This document shows positions 45,268 through 53,249 of a stretch of 64,000 nt of DNA, one piece after another. The position numbers and the translations under genes are program-made. The notes under the pieces were generated by a model that worked only from the letters and a program-made list of their open reading frames with translations, had not been told where the DNA came from and did not search any database. Origin of the DNA: Rhizobium aethiopicum (lineage in GTDB: Bacteria; Pseudomonadota; Alphaproteobacteria; Rhizobiales; Rhizobiaceae); assembly GCF_014197535.1 (NCBI RefSeq), contig NZ_JACIFV010000016.1, positions 62,001 through 126,000 on the forward strand, given 5' to 3'. How positions within the stretch are numbered: the stretch's first letter is position 1; each line of letters begins with the position of its first letter.

Positions 45268-45534
45268 ATTGGACCGAGTACCGCGGCAGGCGAACGCGGC
45301 ACACCCTCTCCTCCCTCATTCCTGTGCTTGTCACAGGAATCCAGCCACGGCGCGTCGGCGCCGTGAATGACACTCATGCGATGAGGCGGTTCTTCCGCGC
45401 CCAAGGACTTGGGCGCGCTGGATTCCTGTGACAAGCACAGGAATGAGGGAGCGAGAGGTTCGCGTGAATCGACCATATCCGGCTGTCCTGCTTCCTGCAC
45501 CGAGGCCATCGCCTTCACCGTATTCCCCGCTCGC
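45268..45534. repeat. rhizobial mosaic palindromic repeat (RIME-like)
   Basis: A perfect 35-bp inverted repeat (45311-45345 and 45417-45451) encloses 71 bp. Each arm contains its own hairpin (TTCCTGTG/CACAGGAA, 5-nt loop). Between the arms are CACGGCGC/GCGCCGTG (45346-45353, 45358-45365) and a GCGCCCAAG/CTTGGGCGC hairpin near 45398-45416. The layout is that of Rhizobium intergenic mosaic elements. It sits inside an operon, after the solute-binding gene and before the permease gene, where it may block 3'-exonucleases or attenuate transcription. No gene is seen in the gap. Confidence 0.8.
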
Positions 45535-47061
45535 TCACTCCTCCCAATAAACCCCCGACAGCACATTGGACGGGATCGGCTCGTTTTCCCACAGCCCCTT
45601 CAGTTTCCTGTCCCAGACGCCGAGTTTCGGCATGACGAAGAGGTAGAGCGCCGGCACGTCCTCGGCGAGGATCTTCTGCGCTTCGCCGTAGATCGCATTT
45701 TGGGCGGCGGGATCGGCGGTCTCCTGGACCTTCTTCATCAGCGCGTTGAAGGCCGGGTTCCGGTAGTTGAAATAATAGGGATCGCGTGCGTAGATGTCGA
45801 TGTCGAGCGGTTCGGCATGAGCGACGATCGTCATGTCGAAGTTGCGATCCTTCATGACGTCCTGCACCCATTTCGCCGGAAATTCGGTCGGCTCGATGTT
45901 CATCGTCACGCCGATTTCGGCAAACATCGCCTGCATCACCTGGGCGCTACGCGGCGCATAGGCCATTTGCGGCGATTTGATCGTGAAGGTGAAACCGTTG
46001 GGGTAGCCGGCCTCGGCTAGCAGCGCCTTCGCCTTGTCGACATCATAGGGCAGTACGCCGGTCATGTCCTTGTAACCCGGATCGTTCGGCGTGTAGTGGC
46101 TGCCGATCGGCGTGCCGAGGCCGGACCATGCGCCGTCGATCACCGTCTGCCGGTCGATCGCCATCATCAGCGCCTGGCGGACGCGCCTGTCGTCGAAGGG
46201 CTTTTTGGCATTGTTCATGCCGGCGACGACCTTGAGTTCGGTATTGCCGATCTTGGTGACGAGCCTGGCATCGCCGTCGAAGGAACTCATCAGCTCGGGT
46301 GCGGCAAATTCCGGAAAGGCATCGAGATCGCCGGATTTCAGCGCGGCCGCCTGCGCTTGCGGATCGGCAATGAAGCGGAAGGTCACCTTGTCGAGCTTGG
46401 CGGACGCATCCTTGTTCCAGTAGTCGCCGTTCCTGGCGAGTTCGACCCTGTCGCCCTTCGTCCAGCTGGCGAACCTGAAGGGACCGGTGCCGATCGGCGT
46501 CACTTTGTCGTTGTCGGCCGTCTTCGGGGCGACGATGACAGATGCCGGCCAGCCGAGCCAATAGATCAGGCTGCCGGTCGGTGCCGAGAGATGCAGCACC
46601 AGCGTTTCCGCATCCGGCGTCTCGATCGAGGCGATCGAGGCGAAGAAGCGCTTTTGCGGATTGACCGAATCCGCGCCGCGGGCGCGGTCGAGCGCAAATT
46701 TGGCGGCGGCGGCATCGAAGGCTTCGCCGTCATGGAATTTGACGCCGGTCCGCAGCTTGAAGGTATAAGTCAGGCCATCGGCCGAAATCTCCCAGCTTTT
46801 CGCCAGCTGCGGCTGGACCTTGCCGGTCCGATCGACCGTCACCAGCCCCTCGAACACATTTTGCCAGGTGACCTGGCCGATCGCGACCGGAGCGGCGATC
46901 GTCGGGTCGAGGCCTGTTGGTTCGACGCTCATGCCGAGATTGAGGGCGGTCTTGGCCGCTTGCGCCGGTGTCATTGCCGTCATCATGAGACCGGCCGACA
47001 GGGCAGCACCAAGGGAAAGCCGGCTGATGAAGCGCGCCGAAGACGCAAACGATACCTTCAT
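45535..47061 (-). CDS. dipeptide/oligopeptide-type ABC solute-binding protein
   Basis: A 508-residue periplasmic binding protein of family 5 (SBP_bac_5). The signal peptide ends near MTPAQA. The core shows LGMSVEPTGLDPTIAAP, GLTYTFKLRTGVKFHDGEAFDA, the family motif PIGTGPFRFASW, RRVRQALMMAIDRQ, and a C-terminal domain. Three consecutive ATGs occur (47067, 47064, 47061); GGGGGA best fits the third. Substrate is unknown, possibly di- or oligopeptides or amides, given the neighbouring peptidase and amidase. No ATPase gene is in the cluster. Confidence 0.9.
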   Translation of the reverse strand: MKVSFASSARFISRLSLGAALSAGLMMTAMTPAQAAKTALNLGMSVEPTGLDPTIAAPVAIGQVTWQNVFEGLVTVDRTGKVQPQLAKSWEISADGLTYTFKLRTGVKFHDGEAFDAAAAKFALDRARGADSVNPQKRFFASIASIETPDAETLVLHLSAPTGSLIYWLGWPASVIVAPKTADNDKVTPIGTGPFRFASWTKGDRVELARNGDYWNKDASAKLDKVTFRFIADPQAQAAALKSGDLDAFPEFAAPELMSSFDGDARLVTKIGNTELKVVAGMNNAKKPFDDRRVRQALMMAIDRQTVIDGAWSGLGTPIGSHYTPNDPGYKDMTGVLPYDVDKAKALLAEAGYPNGFTFTIKSPQMAYAPRSAQVMQAMFAEIGVTMNIEPTEFPAKWVQDVMKDRNFDMTIVAHAEPLDIDIYARDPYYFNYRNPAFNALMKKVQETADPAAQNAIYGEAQKILAEDVPALYLFVMPKLGVWDRKLKGLWENEPIPSNVLSGVYWEE

Positions 47062-47174
47062 CATCATATCCCCCGGCACATGATTCGGTCCGCACCAGCT
47101 CGTCGAAAATACATCAGCGCCAGGATCTGCATTCACGTGTCTCCGCCATTTTATCAGATTGCGACCCTATTCAA

Positions 47175-48170
47175 TCAACCGCGCTGGGGATAGCGGTCTC
47201 GCCATGCTATTTGCGCGCCTTCGGCCGGAAGGGCGCTCGCCATATAGATGCCGCGCGCGATTGCCCGCGCCATGACGATGGTGGCGAGGTGGCAAAGTTC
47301 CATCAGGCTTGCCATGTCGTTTCTGGAATGTTTGGCGGTCGAAGCGGCAAAGACGGTATCGCCGTCGAGCGGCAGATGGGCCGGCAGTAGCGCCCGGGCA
47401 AGGCCGTCATGACCGGCGAGCGAAAGCCGATGCGCTTCCGCCTTCGTCAGCTGCGCATCGGTGACGACAGCGCCGATCGTCGTTGCCGGCGTGCTCATCC
47501 CCTTGAGCCGCATCCGGTGATCGGTCGTCGCAGGCAGCCCTAGCCCGCCGAATTCGCCGTCTCTCTCGAAGGGTGCCGCCCAGAAATGCGGCCCGTCGCC
47601 GATCGTTGCCGAACCGAGCGCATTGACGGCGACGATCGCGGCGATGCGATGGCCGGCGCTGCTGACGGCAGTGGCCGAGCCGAGCCCGCCCTTGAAAGTG
47701 GCCGTTGTCGCCCCTGTGCCGGCGCCGGCGGTGCCGAGCGCGAATACGCCCTTCGTCGCGGCCTTCAATGCCGTATAACCCATCTCACGATAGGGAGAGT
47801 GAAGACCCCAATCCTTGTCGCCGCCGTTGAGCAGGTCCATCAAGATCGCTTGCGGCACGATCGGAATCTTGACGGGCCCGACTGCAAAGCCACGGCCAGC
47901 TTCGCGCAATCCCGCCTGCACGCCGCCGGCCGCATCGAGTCCGAAGGCGGAGCCGCCCGAGAGCACGAAGGCATCGACGGCACCGACGGTCATTGACGGG
48001 TCGAGCAGGTCGGTGTCGCGTCCGCCCGGCGCGCCGCCGAGCACCGTGCCGGATGCGACCGCCGGCTCGTCGAAGACGATGACCGTGACGCCGGATCCCA
48101 GCGCGAGGTCGGTCGCATGGCCGACGGAAACGCCTTCGATGTCGGTGAGCAGATTGAGAAGATCGGGCAA
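47175..48170 (-). CDS. P1 family peptidase (DmpA/BapA-type N-terminal nucleophile aminopeptidase)
   Basis: About 331 residues of the DmpA/ornithine-acetyltransferase fold, enzymes that cleave themselves into two chains and remove N-terminal residues, sometimes from beta-peptides. It starts with GVSVGHATD and has GTVLGGAPGGRDTDLL and DAFVLSGGSAFGLDAAGGV in the alpha part, GTAGAGTGATTATFKGGLGSA before the usual self-cleavage region and MRLKGMSTPATTIGAVVTDAQL in the beta part. I favour a TTG at 48168-48170 with AGGAT before it, since the family sequence starts there; upstream ATG starts add a non-homologous extension that would run into a terminator. Confidence 0.85.
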   Translation of the reverse strand: MPDLLNLLTDIEGVSVGHATDLALGSGVTVIVFDEPAVASGTVLGGAPGGRDTDLLDPSMTVGAVDAFVLSGGSAFGLDAAGGVQAGLREAGRGFAVGPVKIPIVPQAILMDLLNGGDKDWGLHSPYREMGYTALKAATKGVFALGTAGAGTGATTATFKGGLGSATAVSSAGHRIAAIVAVNALGSATIGDGPHFWAAPFERDGEFGGLGLPATTDHRMRLKGMSTPATTIGAVVTDAQLTKAEAHRLSLAGHDGLARALLPAHLPLDGDTVFAASTAKHSRNDMASLMELCHLATIVMARAIARGIYMASALPAEGAQIAWRDRYPQRG

Positions 48171-48219
48171 GGGCTGATCCTGGTGACGCTGATGCGGCCG
48201 ATAGGACTGCAATTGCCTT

Positions 48220-48255
48220 AAAAAAACAAGACCGGCCCTGTTGGCAGGACCGGTC
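48220..48255 (-). terminator. intrinsic terminator of the 64-residue protein gene
   Basis: On the minus strand an 11-bp stem (48255-48245 and 48240-48230, one wobble) with a 4-nt loop is followed by TTGTTTTTTTAA. It lies between the small gene and the P1 peptidase gene, so the latter probably has its own promoter. Confidence 0.8.
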
Positions 48256-48296
48256 ACATCAGAAAAGCCGCGAAAGTCGGTGGCGGCCGCATGCTG

Positions 48297-48491
48297 TCAG
48301 GCATGAAGCGGCTTCGGATGACGGCGGGTCAACAGGTCGTGGATGGCCAGCCGCACCTCGTCGGGCGAACCGAACCGCTGCTCATCGAGGTCGTGGACGT
48401 GGAATTTCACGGCGATGAACTTCAGCCGGTCCTCGTCGGGGATAACGATGCCGACGGGAACGCCTGCATATTCGATAACTTGCTTCTTCAT
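48297..48491 (-). CDS. small conserved-looking protein, unknown function
   Basis: A 64-residue protein starting at the ATG at 48489-48491, which has AGGAG 8 nt upstream. It reads KKQVIEYAGVPVGIVIPDEDR, then KFIAVKFHVHDLDEQRF, with a His-rich end (LLTRRHPKPLHA). It is predicted soluble with mixed beta-strands. I do not recognise the family. A good terminator follows, so it is a monocistronic unit. Confidence 0.6.
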   Translation of the reverse strand: MKKQVIEYAGVPVGIVIPDEDRLKFIAVKFHVHDLDEQRFGSPDEVRLAIHDLLTRRHPKPLHA

Positions 48492-49011
48492 AGATAGAAC
48501 TCCTGCCGCGCGGGCATGCGCAGCCATGGCGAATTGACTTGTCTGGTACCGTTGAAAGGAGGACGAACGTCACATTCGACAGTTCGGGCGGGAGAGGGCG
48601 CCCGGACGGTCATTGCCAAGCACAGATCGCCCAAGGAGAGTGGCGAGAATATCGATGTCTATCATGTCTCGTTCCTTTCGTTGGCGTTGCGCTCGATGGT
48701 CCCGGAAGAGCCCGGGCCGGTGATGGCTGTCTTCAATATCGACTAACTTAGTAGAGATTACCTGACGGCCTGTCGGAAACATATTCCGAAACGTGTCAAA
48801 ATATCGACGATCCGAAAAAATTCATTCCATCCTGGCCCGAACTTACAGAAAGAAACATATCAGCTCTTCGTAAAATTCGCATGACAGAATCGAAACTCTT
48901 TCGATCGCCGCAGCAGAAATAGGAAGTCTGTCTGATTCCGGCAATGGGCCTCGTCGTTTAAAATCGAGATGCCTCGAAATGACCGATTTGGTTAACGCCT
49001 GAGAGCATGGA
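48492..49011. other. gene-poor, AT-rich region
   Basis: This 520-bp gap contains no convincing gene. It must hold the promoter of the 64-residue gene and the 3' end of the fusion gene. The sequence from 48745 to 49010 is notably AT-rich for this genome. One short minus-strand frame of 31 codons (from 48665) has a fair ribosome-binding site but no support beyond that. Confidence 0.4.
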
Positions 49012-51939
49012 TCACCAGCCTTCCTGGAGCACCTTTTCCAGCATGTCTGCGAAGAAATCCGCGCTTTCGATACTGAGGCAGAGCGGCGGCTTGATCTTCA
49101 GCACATTTTGGTGATCGCCGGTCGGCTGCATGATGATGCCGAGCTCGAGAAGCCGGTCGCAGATCGCCGCGGTCTCTTCTGTCGCCGGCTCCAGCGTCGT
49201 TCTGTCGCGGACGAATTCCAGTCCGAGATAGAGACCCATGCCATGGACGGCGCCGGCGATCGGATGCCGGTCGATCAGCGCGGCAAGCCGGGCCTTCAGA
49301 TGATCGCCGACCGTTCGGGCGTTGTCCCGCAGCTTCTCGTCGGCCATGATGTCGAGCACCGTTATGCCGGCGACGCAGCTGACCGGGCTGCCGCCGGTGG
49401 AGGAGAAGAAAGGCCCTTGCTTCTCCAGCGACTGTGCAATCTCCCGTCTGGTGATGACGGCGCCGAGCGGATGGCCATTGCCCATGCCCTTGGCGACGGT
49501 GATGATGTCGGGCACCACCCCCTGCTGTTCGAAGCCCCAGAAATAATGGCCGAGCCTGCCGTACCCGACCTGCACCTCGTCGGCGATGCAGAGCCCGCCG
49601 CGGGCGCGCACCTCGGTATAGATCTCCTTGAGGTAGCCTTCCGGCAACGGAATGCCGCCGGCATTGCCGTAGACCGATTCGCAGATGAAGCCGGCAAGGC
49701 CCTGGCCGCCGGCGTCGATCGTCTCGAGCACCGGCATGACCGTGGCAAGATACCTTGCCGCCGTGTCGGGTCCGCGAAACGCGCCGCGATAGGTATTCGG
49801 CGAAACGGCCGCATGCACCCAATCCGGTCGTGTGGTCAGCGCCAGCGGATTGTCGGCGATCGACGTGGAGACGGCGTCGCTCGCCGCCGACCAGCCATGA
49901 TAGGCTTCGAGCAGGCAGAGCATGTTGCGGGCACCGCTATGGGCTTGCGCCAGCCGAATCGCCAGATCGTTTGCCTCCGAGCCGCTGTTGACGAGGAAGA
50001 CCGCGTCGAGGCCATCAGGCGCGAGCGCCGCGAGACGTTCGGAAAATTCCGCAATCGCCGCATAGTGGAAGCGTGAATTCGTATTGAGCCGCAGCCATTG
50101 GGCGCTGATTGCCGCCGCCATCCTGGGATGGCCGTGGCCGAGAATCGTGACATTGTTGACCATGTCGAGATAGGCGCGGCCCTCGACATCGAACAGGTAC
50201 TCCCTCCAGCCGCGCTCGATCTGCGGCGGCGCGGCATAATAGTTCTTCTGGGCGCTGGCGAAATGGGCTTGCCGCCGGACGAGCAGTTCGGCGGTCTCCG
50301 GTTGCGGCGCATCCGCTCCGAGGCTCAAAAGGGGCGAAGGCGAGGGGCAGAGAACCGACCAGGCCGCTGCCTCGCGCGGCGTGGCGAAGAGCGGGGGCTC
50401 CAGGCTTGCGACGCTGCAGAGCTGGAGGCGCAGCCCGCCAAGCGACGACGCCTCTCCGAAAACCGAACCGAGCGGATCCCCGGCGGCAAGCACGGCGCCA
50501 TCCTCGACCAAAGGGTCGAGGCCGTCGAGATGCAGGGTCATGCTGTCGTCCGTCAGCGTCAGATGCTGGTCCTTCCAGCCGATACGGCCGGCAAAGGGCG
50601 CCGCGACCGCGCTTCCTGCGGCAAGGCAGATGTCGACATGCAGGGCGAAGGTCGCCTGTGCCCTCGCGTTTCCAAGGGCAGCGCGGGAAAGCCGATATTC
50701 ACCATAGCGCGTCGCCGCCGTGCCGTTTTCGGTTGCAGCCCGGGCAAGCAGCCGCCAGTCCATATCGGCGTCCAGCCAGTTGCCTGCGGAAAAATACGCA
50801 CTTCGTACGCCAAGATCGACATAGGCGATCGCAGCCGGATCGATATCGGGCAGCAAAGGCAGCCATGCTGATGCCGACGGGGCGGCGACATCCGCGCCGG
50901 CCGCCTTGAGGATGGCGGCTTCCATGAGTTCGAAGGGAACCGACATCACCGTATCGAAGATTGCCCGCTCGCGGTCGAGATTGCTGCGGACATAGTCGTT
51001 ATCGGGATCGATCGACATCTGCTGTTCGCTGCTGGCGACGAGGATGACCGCGCGGGCGACGATCAGCGGCCAGAGCGCCTTCAGTTCCTCGTCGATCAGC
51101 GGGTAGATCGCCTGATAGGCAGTGACGGCGGGCAGGATATGAAACGGATCGCCATTCGCCTGATGCAGCAGCGAAGCGCAGGTGACGGCAAGGTCGCCGA
51201 CCAGCCAGCCGCGGATGATGTCGCCGAAATCGATTACGCCATCAGGGATCGTGTGGCCATGGGCGTCGCGATGGCCGACGACATTGTCGCCGGTGACGTC
51301 GTGATGGACCGCCTGGAGCCGAAGCGACGGCGCCAGGGGCTGAATGCGGCGAACGGCCATCACCATGGTTTTGGCGATCCGGTCACGGGCAGCGCTGTCG
51401 GTGATGGCGGACAGCAGCTGGACGGCGACAGGTCCGGCACGTCGCAAATCCCACTGCAGGCTGCGGTCGAGGCCGGGATGGTCGAAATCGGCAAGCGCCT
51501 GCGCCAGCCTCGCACAGAGCGCGCCAATCGCCGCGACGGACGCCGGCGCCAGATATCTCATCTCCGTCAGCCCCTGGCCTTCCAGAAATTCCAGAAGCCG
51601 GACCTGGTAGCCCCGCCCGCGCACGGTAAGGGCGACGATCTCCCGCCCGTCATTCGTGGCGATCACCTTCGGAACGCGTGGCGCATCCTGCCGGCTCTTG
51701 AGGTGATGGAGCGCCGCATTCTGCGCTTCCAGCTCGCGGGTCTCGTAGGCGGCATGGCAGAACTTCAGGACGTATCGACCGCGATCGCTGTCCACGCGGT
51801 AGTTCCGATCCTGCTGGCTGCCGAGTTCAGTAAGCGTGCCGGACAGGCTGTAATGGCCAAGAAGGATTTCTTCCGCGTCGGCAACGGTGACGTCGGGACG
51901 CGGCAGCGTCATGCGATCAACAAGCGCCTCGTCCGTCAT
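49012..51939 (-). CDS. fused APH-type kinase / M23-like domain / class III aminotransferase-fold enzyme
   Basis: A 975-residue three-part protein. Residues about 30-300 are an aminoglycoside/homoserine-type kinase domain with Brenner loop VHHDVTGDNV (211-220) and metal Asp in VIDFGD (235-240). Residues about 420-530 look like an M23 peptidase/lipoyl-like beta domain (FALHVDICLAAGSAVAAPFAG) whose last His motif is replaced by LRLQL, so it is probably not a peptidase. Residues about 560-975 are a class III PLP enzyme: VNSGSEANDLAIRLA, ADEVQVGYGR (787 onward) and PLP Lys817 in TVAKGMGNGH. Related human proteins are hydroxylysine kinase and the phospho-lyases of phosphohydroxylysine and phosphoethanolamine. 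I infer phosphorylation followed by phosphate elimination of an amino alcohol. Confidence 0.85.
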   Translation of the reverse strand: MTDEALVDRMTLPRPDVTVADAEEILLGHYSLSGTLTELGSQQDRNYRVDSDRGRYVLKFCHAAYETRELEAQNAALHHLKSRQDAPRVPKVIATNDGREIVALTVRGRGYQVRLLEFLEGQGLTEMRYLAPASVAAIGALCARLAQALADFDHPGLDRSLQWDLRRAGPVAVQLLSAITDSAARDRIAKTMVMAVRRIQPLAPSLRLQAVHHDVTGDNVVGHRDAHGHTIPDGVIDFGDIIRGWLVGDLAVTCASLLHQANGDPFHILPAVTAYQAIYPLIDEELKALWPLIVARAVILVASSEQQMSIDPDNDYVRSNLDRERAIFDTVMSVPFELMEAAILKAAGADVAAPSASAWLPLLPDIDPAAIAYVDLGVRSAYFSAGNWLDADMDWRLLARAATENGTAATRYGEYRLSRAALGNARAQATFALHVDICLAAGSAVAAPFAGRIGWKDQHLTLTDDSMTLHLDGLDPLVEDGAVLAAGDPLGSVFGEASSLGGLRLQLCSVASLEPPLFATPREAAAWSVLCPSPSPLLSLGADAPQPETAELLVRRQAHFASAQKNYYAAPPQIERGWREYLFDVEGRAYLDMVNNVTILGHGHPRMAAAISAQWLRLNTNSRFHYAAIAEFSERLAALAPDGLDAVFLVNSGSEANDLAIRLAQAHSGARNMLCLLEAYHGWSAASDAVSTSIADNPLALTTRPDWVHAAVSPNTYRGAFRGPDTAARYLATVMPVLETIDAGGQGLAGFICESVYGNAGGIPLPEGYLKEIYTEVRARGGLCIADEVQVGYGRLGHYFWGFEQQGVVPDIITVAKGMGNGHPLGAVITRREIAQSLEKQGPFFSSTGGSPVSCVAGITVLDIMADEKLRDNARTVGDHLKARLAALIDRHPIAGAVHGMGLYLGLEFVRDRTTLEPATEETAAICDRLLELGIIMQPTGDHQNVLKIKPPLCLSIESADFFADMLEKVLQEGW

Positions 51940-52058
51940 GACACCCCTCTCGCAGCATGATTCGATTACCCCTTAAGCGAGATAATCAAATACTTGCCGC
52001 TGGCAGGCAACGGGAGATTGTTGTCTGCCAGCAAAAGAGATGCGCGGCCTCGGCCGAC

Positions 52059-52943
52059 TCACCCCATCCGTTCGGATGCGTAGCTTCCCGGGCTGGCCGG
52101 GAAGACCACGGTGCGGTTGCCGTTGATGAAGGTGCGATGATGGATATGGGCGTGGATGGCGCGCGCCAGCACCTGGCTTTCGACGTCGCGGCCGATCGAG
52201 ACATAGTCGTCGGGCGACTGCGCATGGGTGATGCGGGCCGTGTCCTGCTCGATGATCGGGCCTTCGTCGAGATCGGCGGTGACGTAATGGGCGGTGGCGC
52301 CGATCAGCTTGACGCCGCGCTGATAGGCCTGCTTGTAGGGGTTGGCGCCCTTGAAGCTCGGCAGGAAGGAGTGGTGGATGTTGATGATCTTGCCCGACAT
52401 CTGCCTGCAGAGCTGGTCGGAGAGAACCTGCATGTAGCGGGCAAGCACGATCAGCTCGGTGCCGGTCTGCTCGACGAGATCGACGAGCTGGGCTTCGGCC
52501 TGCGGCTTGTTCTCCTTCGTCACCTTGATGTGGTGGAAGGGGATGTCGTGGTTGACCACAACCTTCTGGTAGTCGAAATGGTTGGAGACGACGCCGACGA
52601 TATCGATCGGTAGCGCCCCGATCTTCCAGCGGTAGAGCAGGTCGTTGAGACAATGGCCGAAGCGCGACACCATCAGCAGCACCTTCATGCGGCTTTCGCT
52701 GTCGTGGAAGTCGTATTCCATGGCGAAGGGCGCGGCGACGGCGGCAAAATCGGCGCTGATCGCGGAACCGGAAAGTCCTTCCTCCGAAATGAAGCTGACG
52801 CGCATGAAGAACCTGCCGGTATCGAGATCGTCGAACTGTGAGCTGTCGACAATGTTGCAGCCCTTGTCGGCCAGATAACTCGAAATCGCCGCAACGATGC
52901 CGCGCGTCGATTTGCAGGATACCGTCAATACATAGCTTTTCAT
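52059..52943 (-). CDS. purU: formyltetrahydrofolate deformylase
   Basis: The 294-residue enzyme hydrolyses 10-formyl-THF to formate and THF. It has an N-terminal ACT domain (SYVLTVSCKSTRGIVAAISSYL) and a formyltransferase-like catalytic domain: VVSNHFDYQKV, VLARYMQVLS, NIHHSFLPSFKGANPY (the catalytic Asn-His region) and the Asp in ATAHYVTADLDEGPII. The ATG at 52941-52943 gives the family length. It lies 119 bp upstream of the kinase/aminotransferase fusion on the same strand; the gap is long enough for a separate promoter. Confidence 0.93.
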   Translation of the reverse strand: MKSYVLTVSCKSTRGIVAAISSYLADKGCNIVDSSQFDDLDTGRFFMRVSFISEEGLSGSAISADFAAVAAPFAMEYDFHDSESRMKVLLMVSRFGHCLNDLLYRWKIGALPIDIVGVVSNHFDYQKVVVNHDIPFHHIKVTKENKPQAEAQLVDLVEQTGTELIVLARYMQVLSDQLCRQMSGKIINIHHSFLPSFKGANPYKQAYQRGVKLIGATAHYVTADLDEGPIIEQDTARITHAQSPDDYVSIGRDVESQVLARAIHAHIHHRTFINGNRTVVFPASPGSYASERMG

Positions 52944-53249
52944 GTCTCTCCCTCTTCCCTCTTGGAGGCCGCAGCCCGTGCTTAGATCAAAGCCCGTGCC
53001 GCGAACAGGCCGGCGCACTTTCATTTATGCGACAAATTGCAAGATAAACCATCACGTTCCTGCAAGTTCTCTCATCGCGACATCAGCTTAGGAGAAGTTG
53101 CTCAAAACGCTGTGCCGCCAGCGCCGCCCGGATGTGTATTCTCGCCTTCAGTGAATGAAATTAAAGCATGTCGCTGAAAGCTGATGAGCAATTTGCGACA
53201 TCGAGAGGCGAGAAACCAAGGATGTGGGGCGGAACGTGAATTCGAAGGG
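52944..53249. other. intergenic region with repeated GCGACAT motifs
   Basis: No gene is seen in this 306-bp gap. GCGACATC occurs at 53077-53084 and 53195-53202, and its inverse ATGTCGC at 53168-53174, so the last two can form a 7-bp stem with a 20-nt loop. CATCAGCTT and AAGCTGATG are also inverted copies. It may be a decayed copy of a dispersed rhizobial palindrome. It contains the purU promoter. Confidence 0.35.

Noticed and set aside
45535..45871. Arg- and Gly-rich long frames in other phases across many genes
   Set aside because: They are high-GC shadows, typical of rhizobial genes, with no motifs of their own.
48570..48665. A 31-codon minus-strand frame from ATG 48665 with an AAGGA upstream
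   Set aside because: It is very short, has no recognisable sequence pattern and could be a chance frame in a GC-rich region; reported only inside the gap description.
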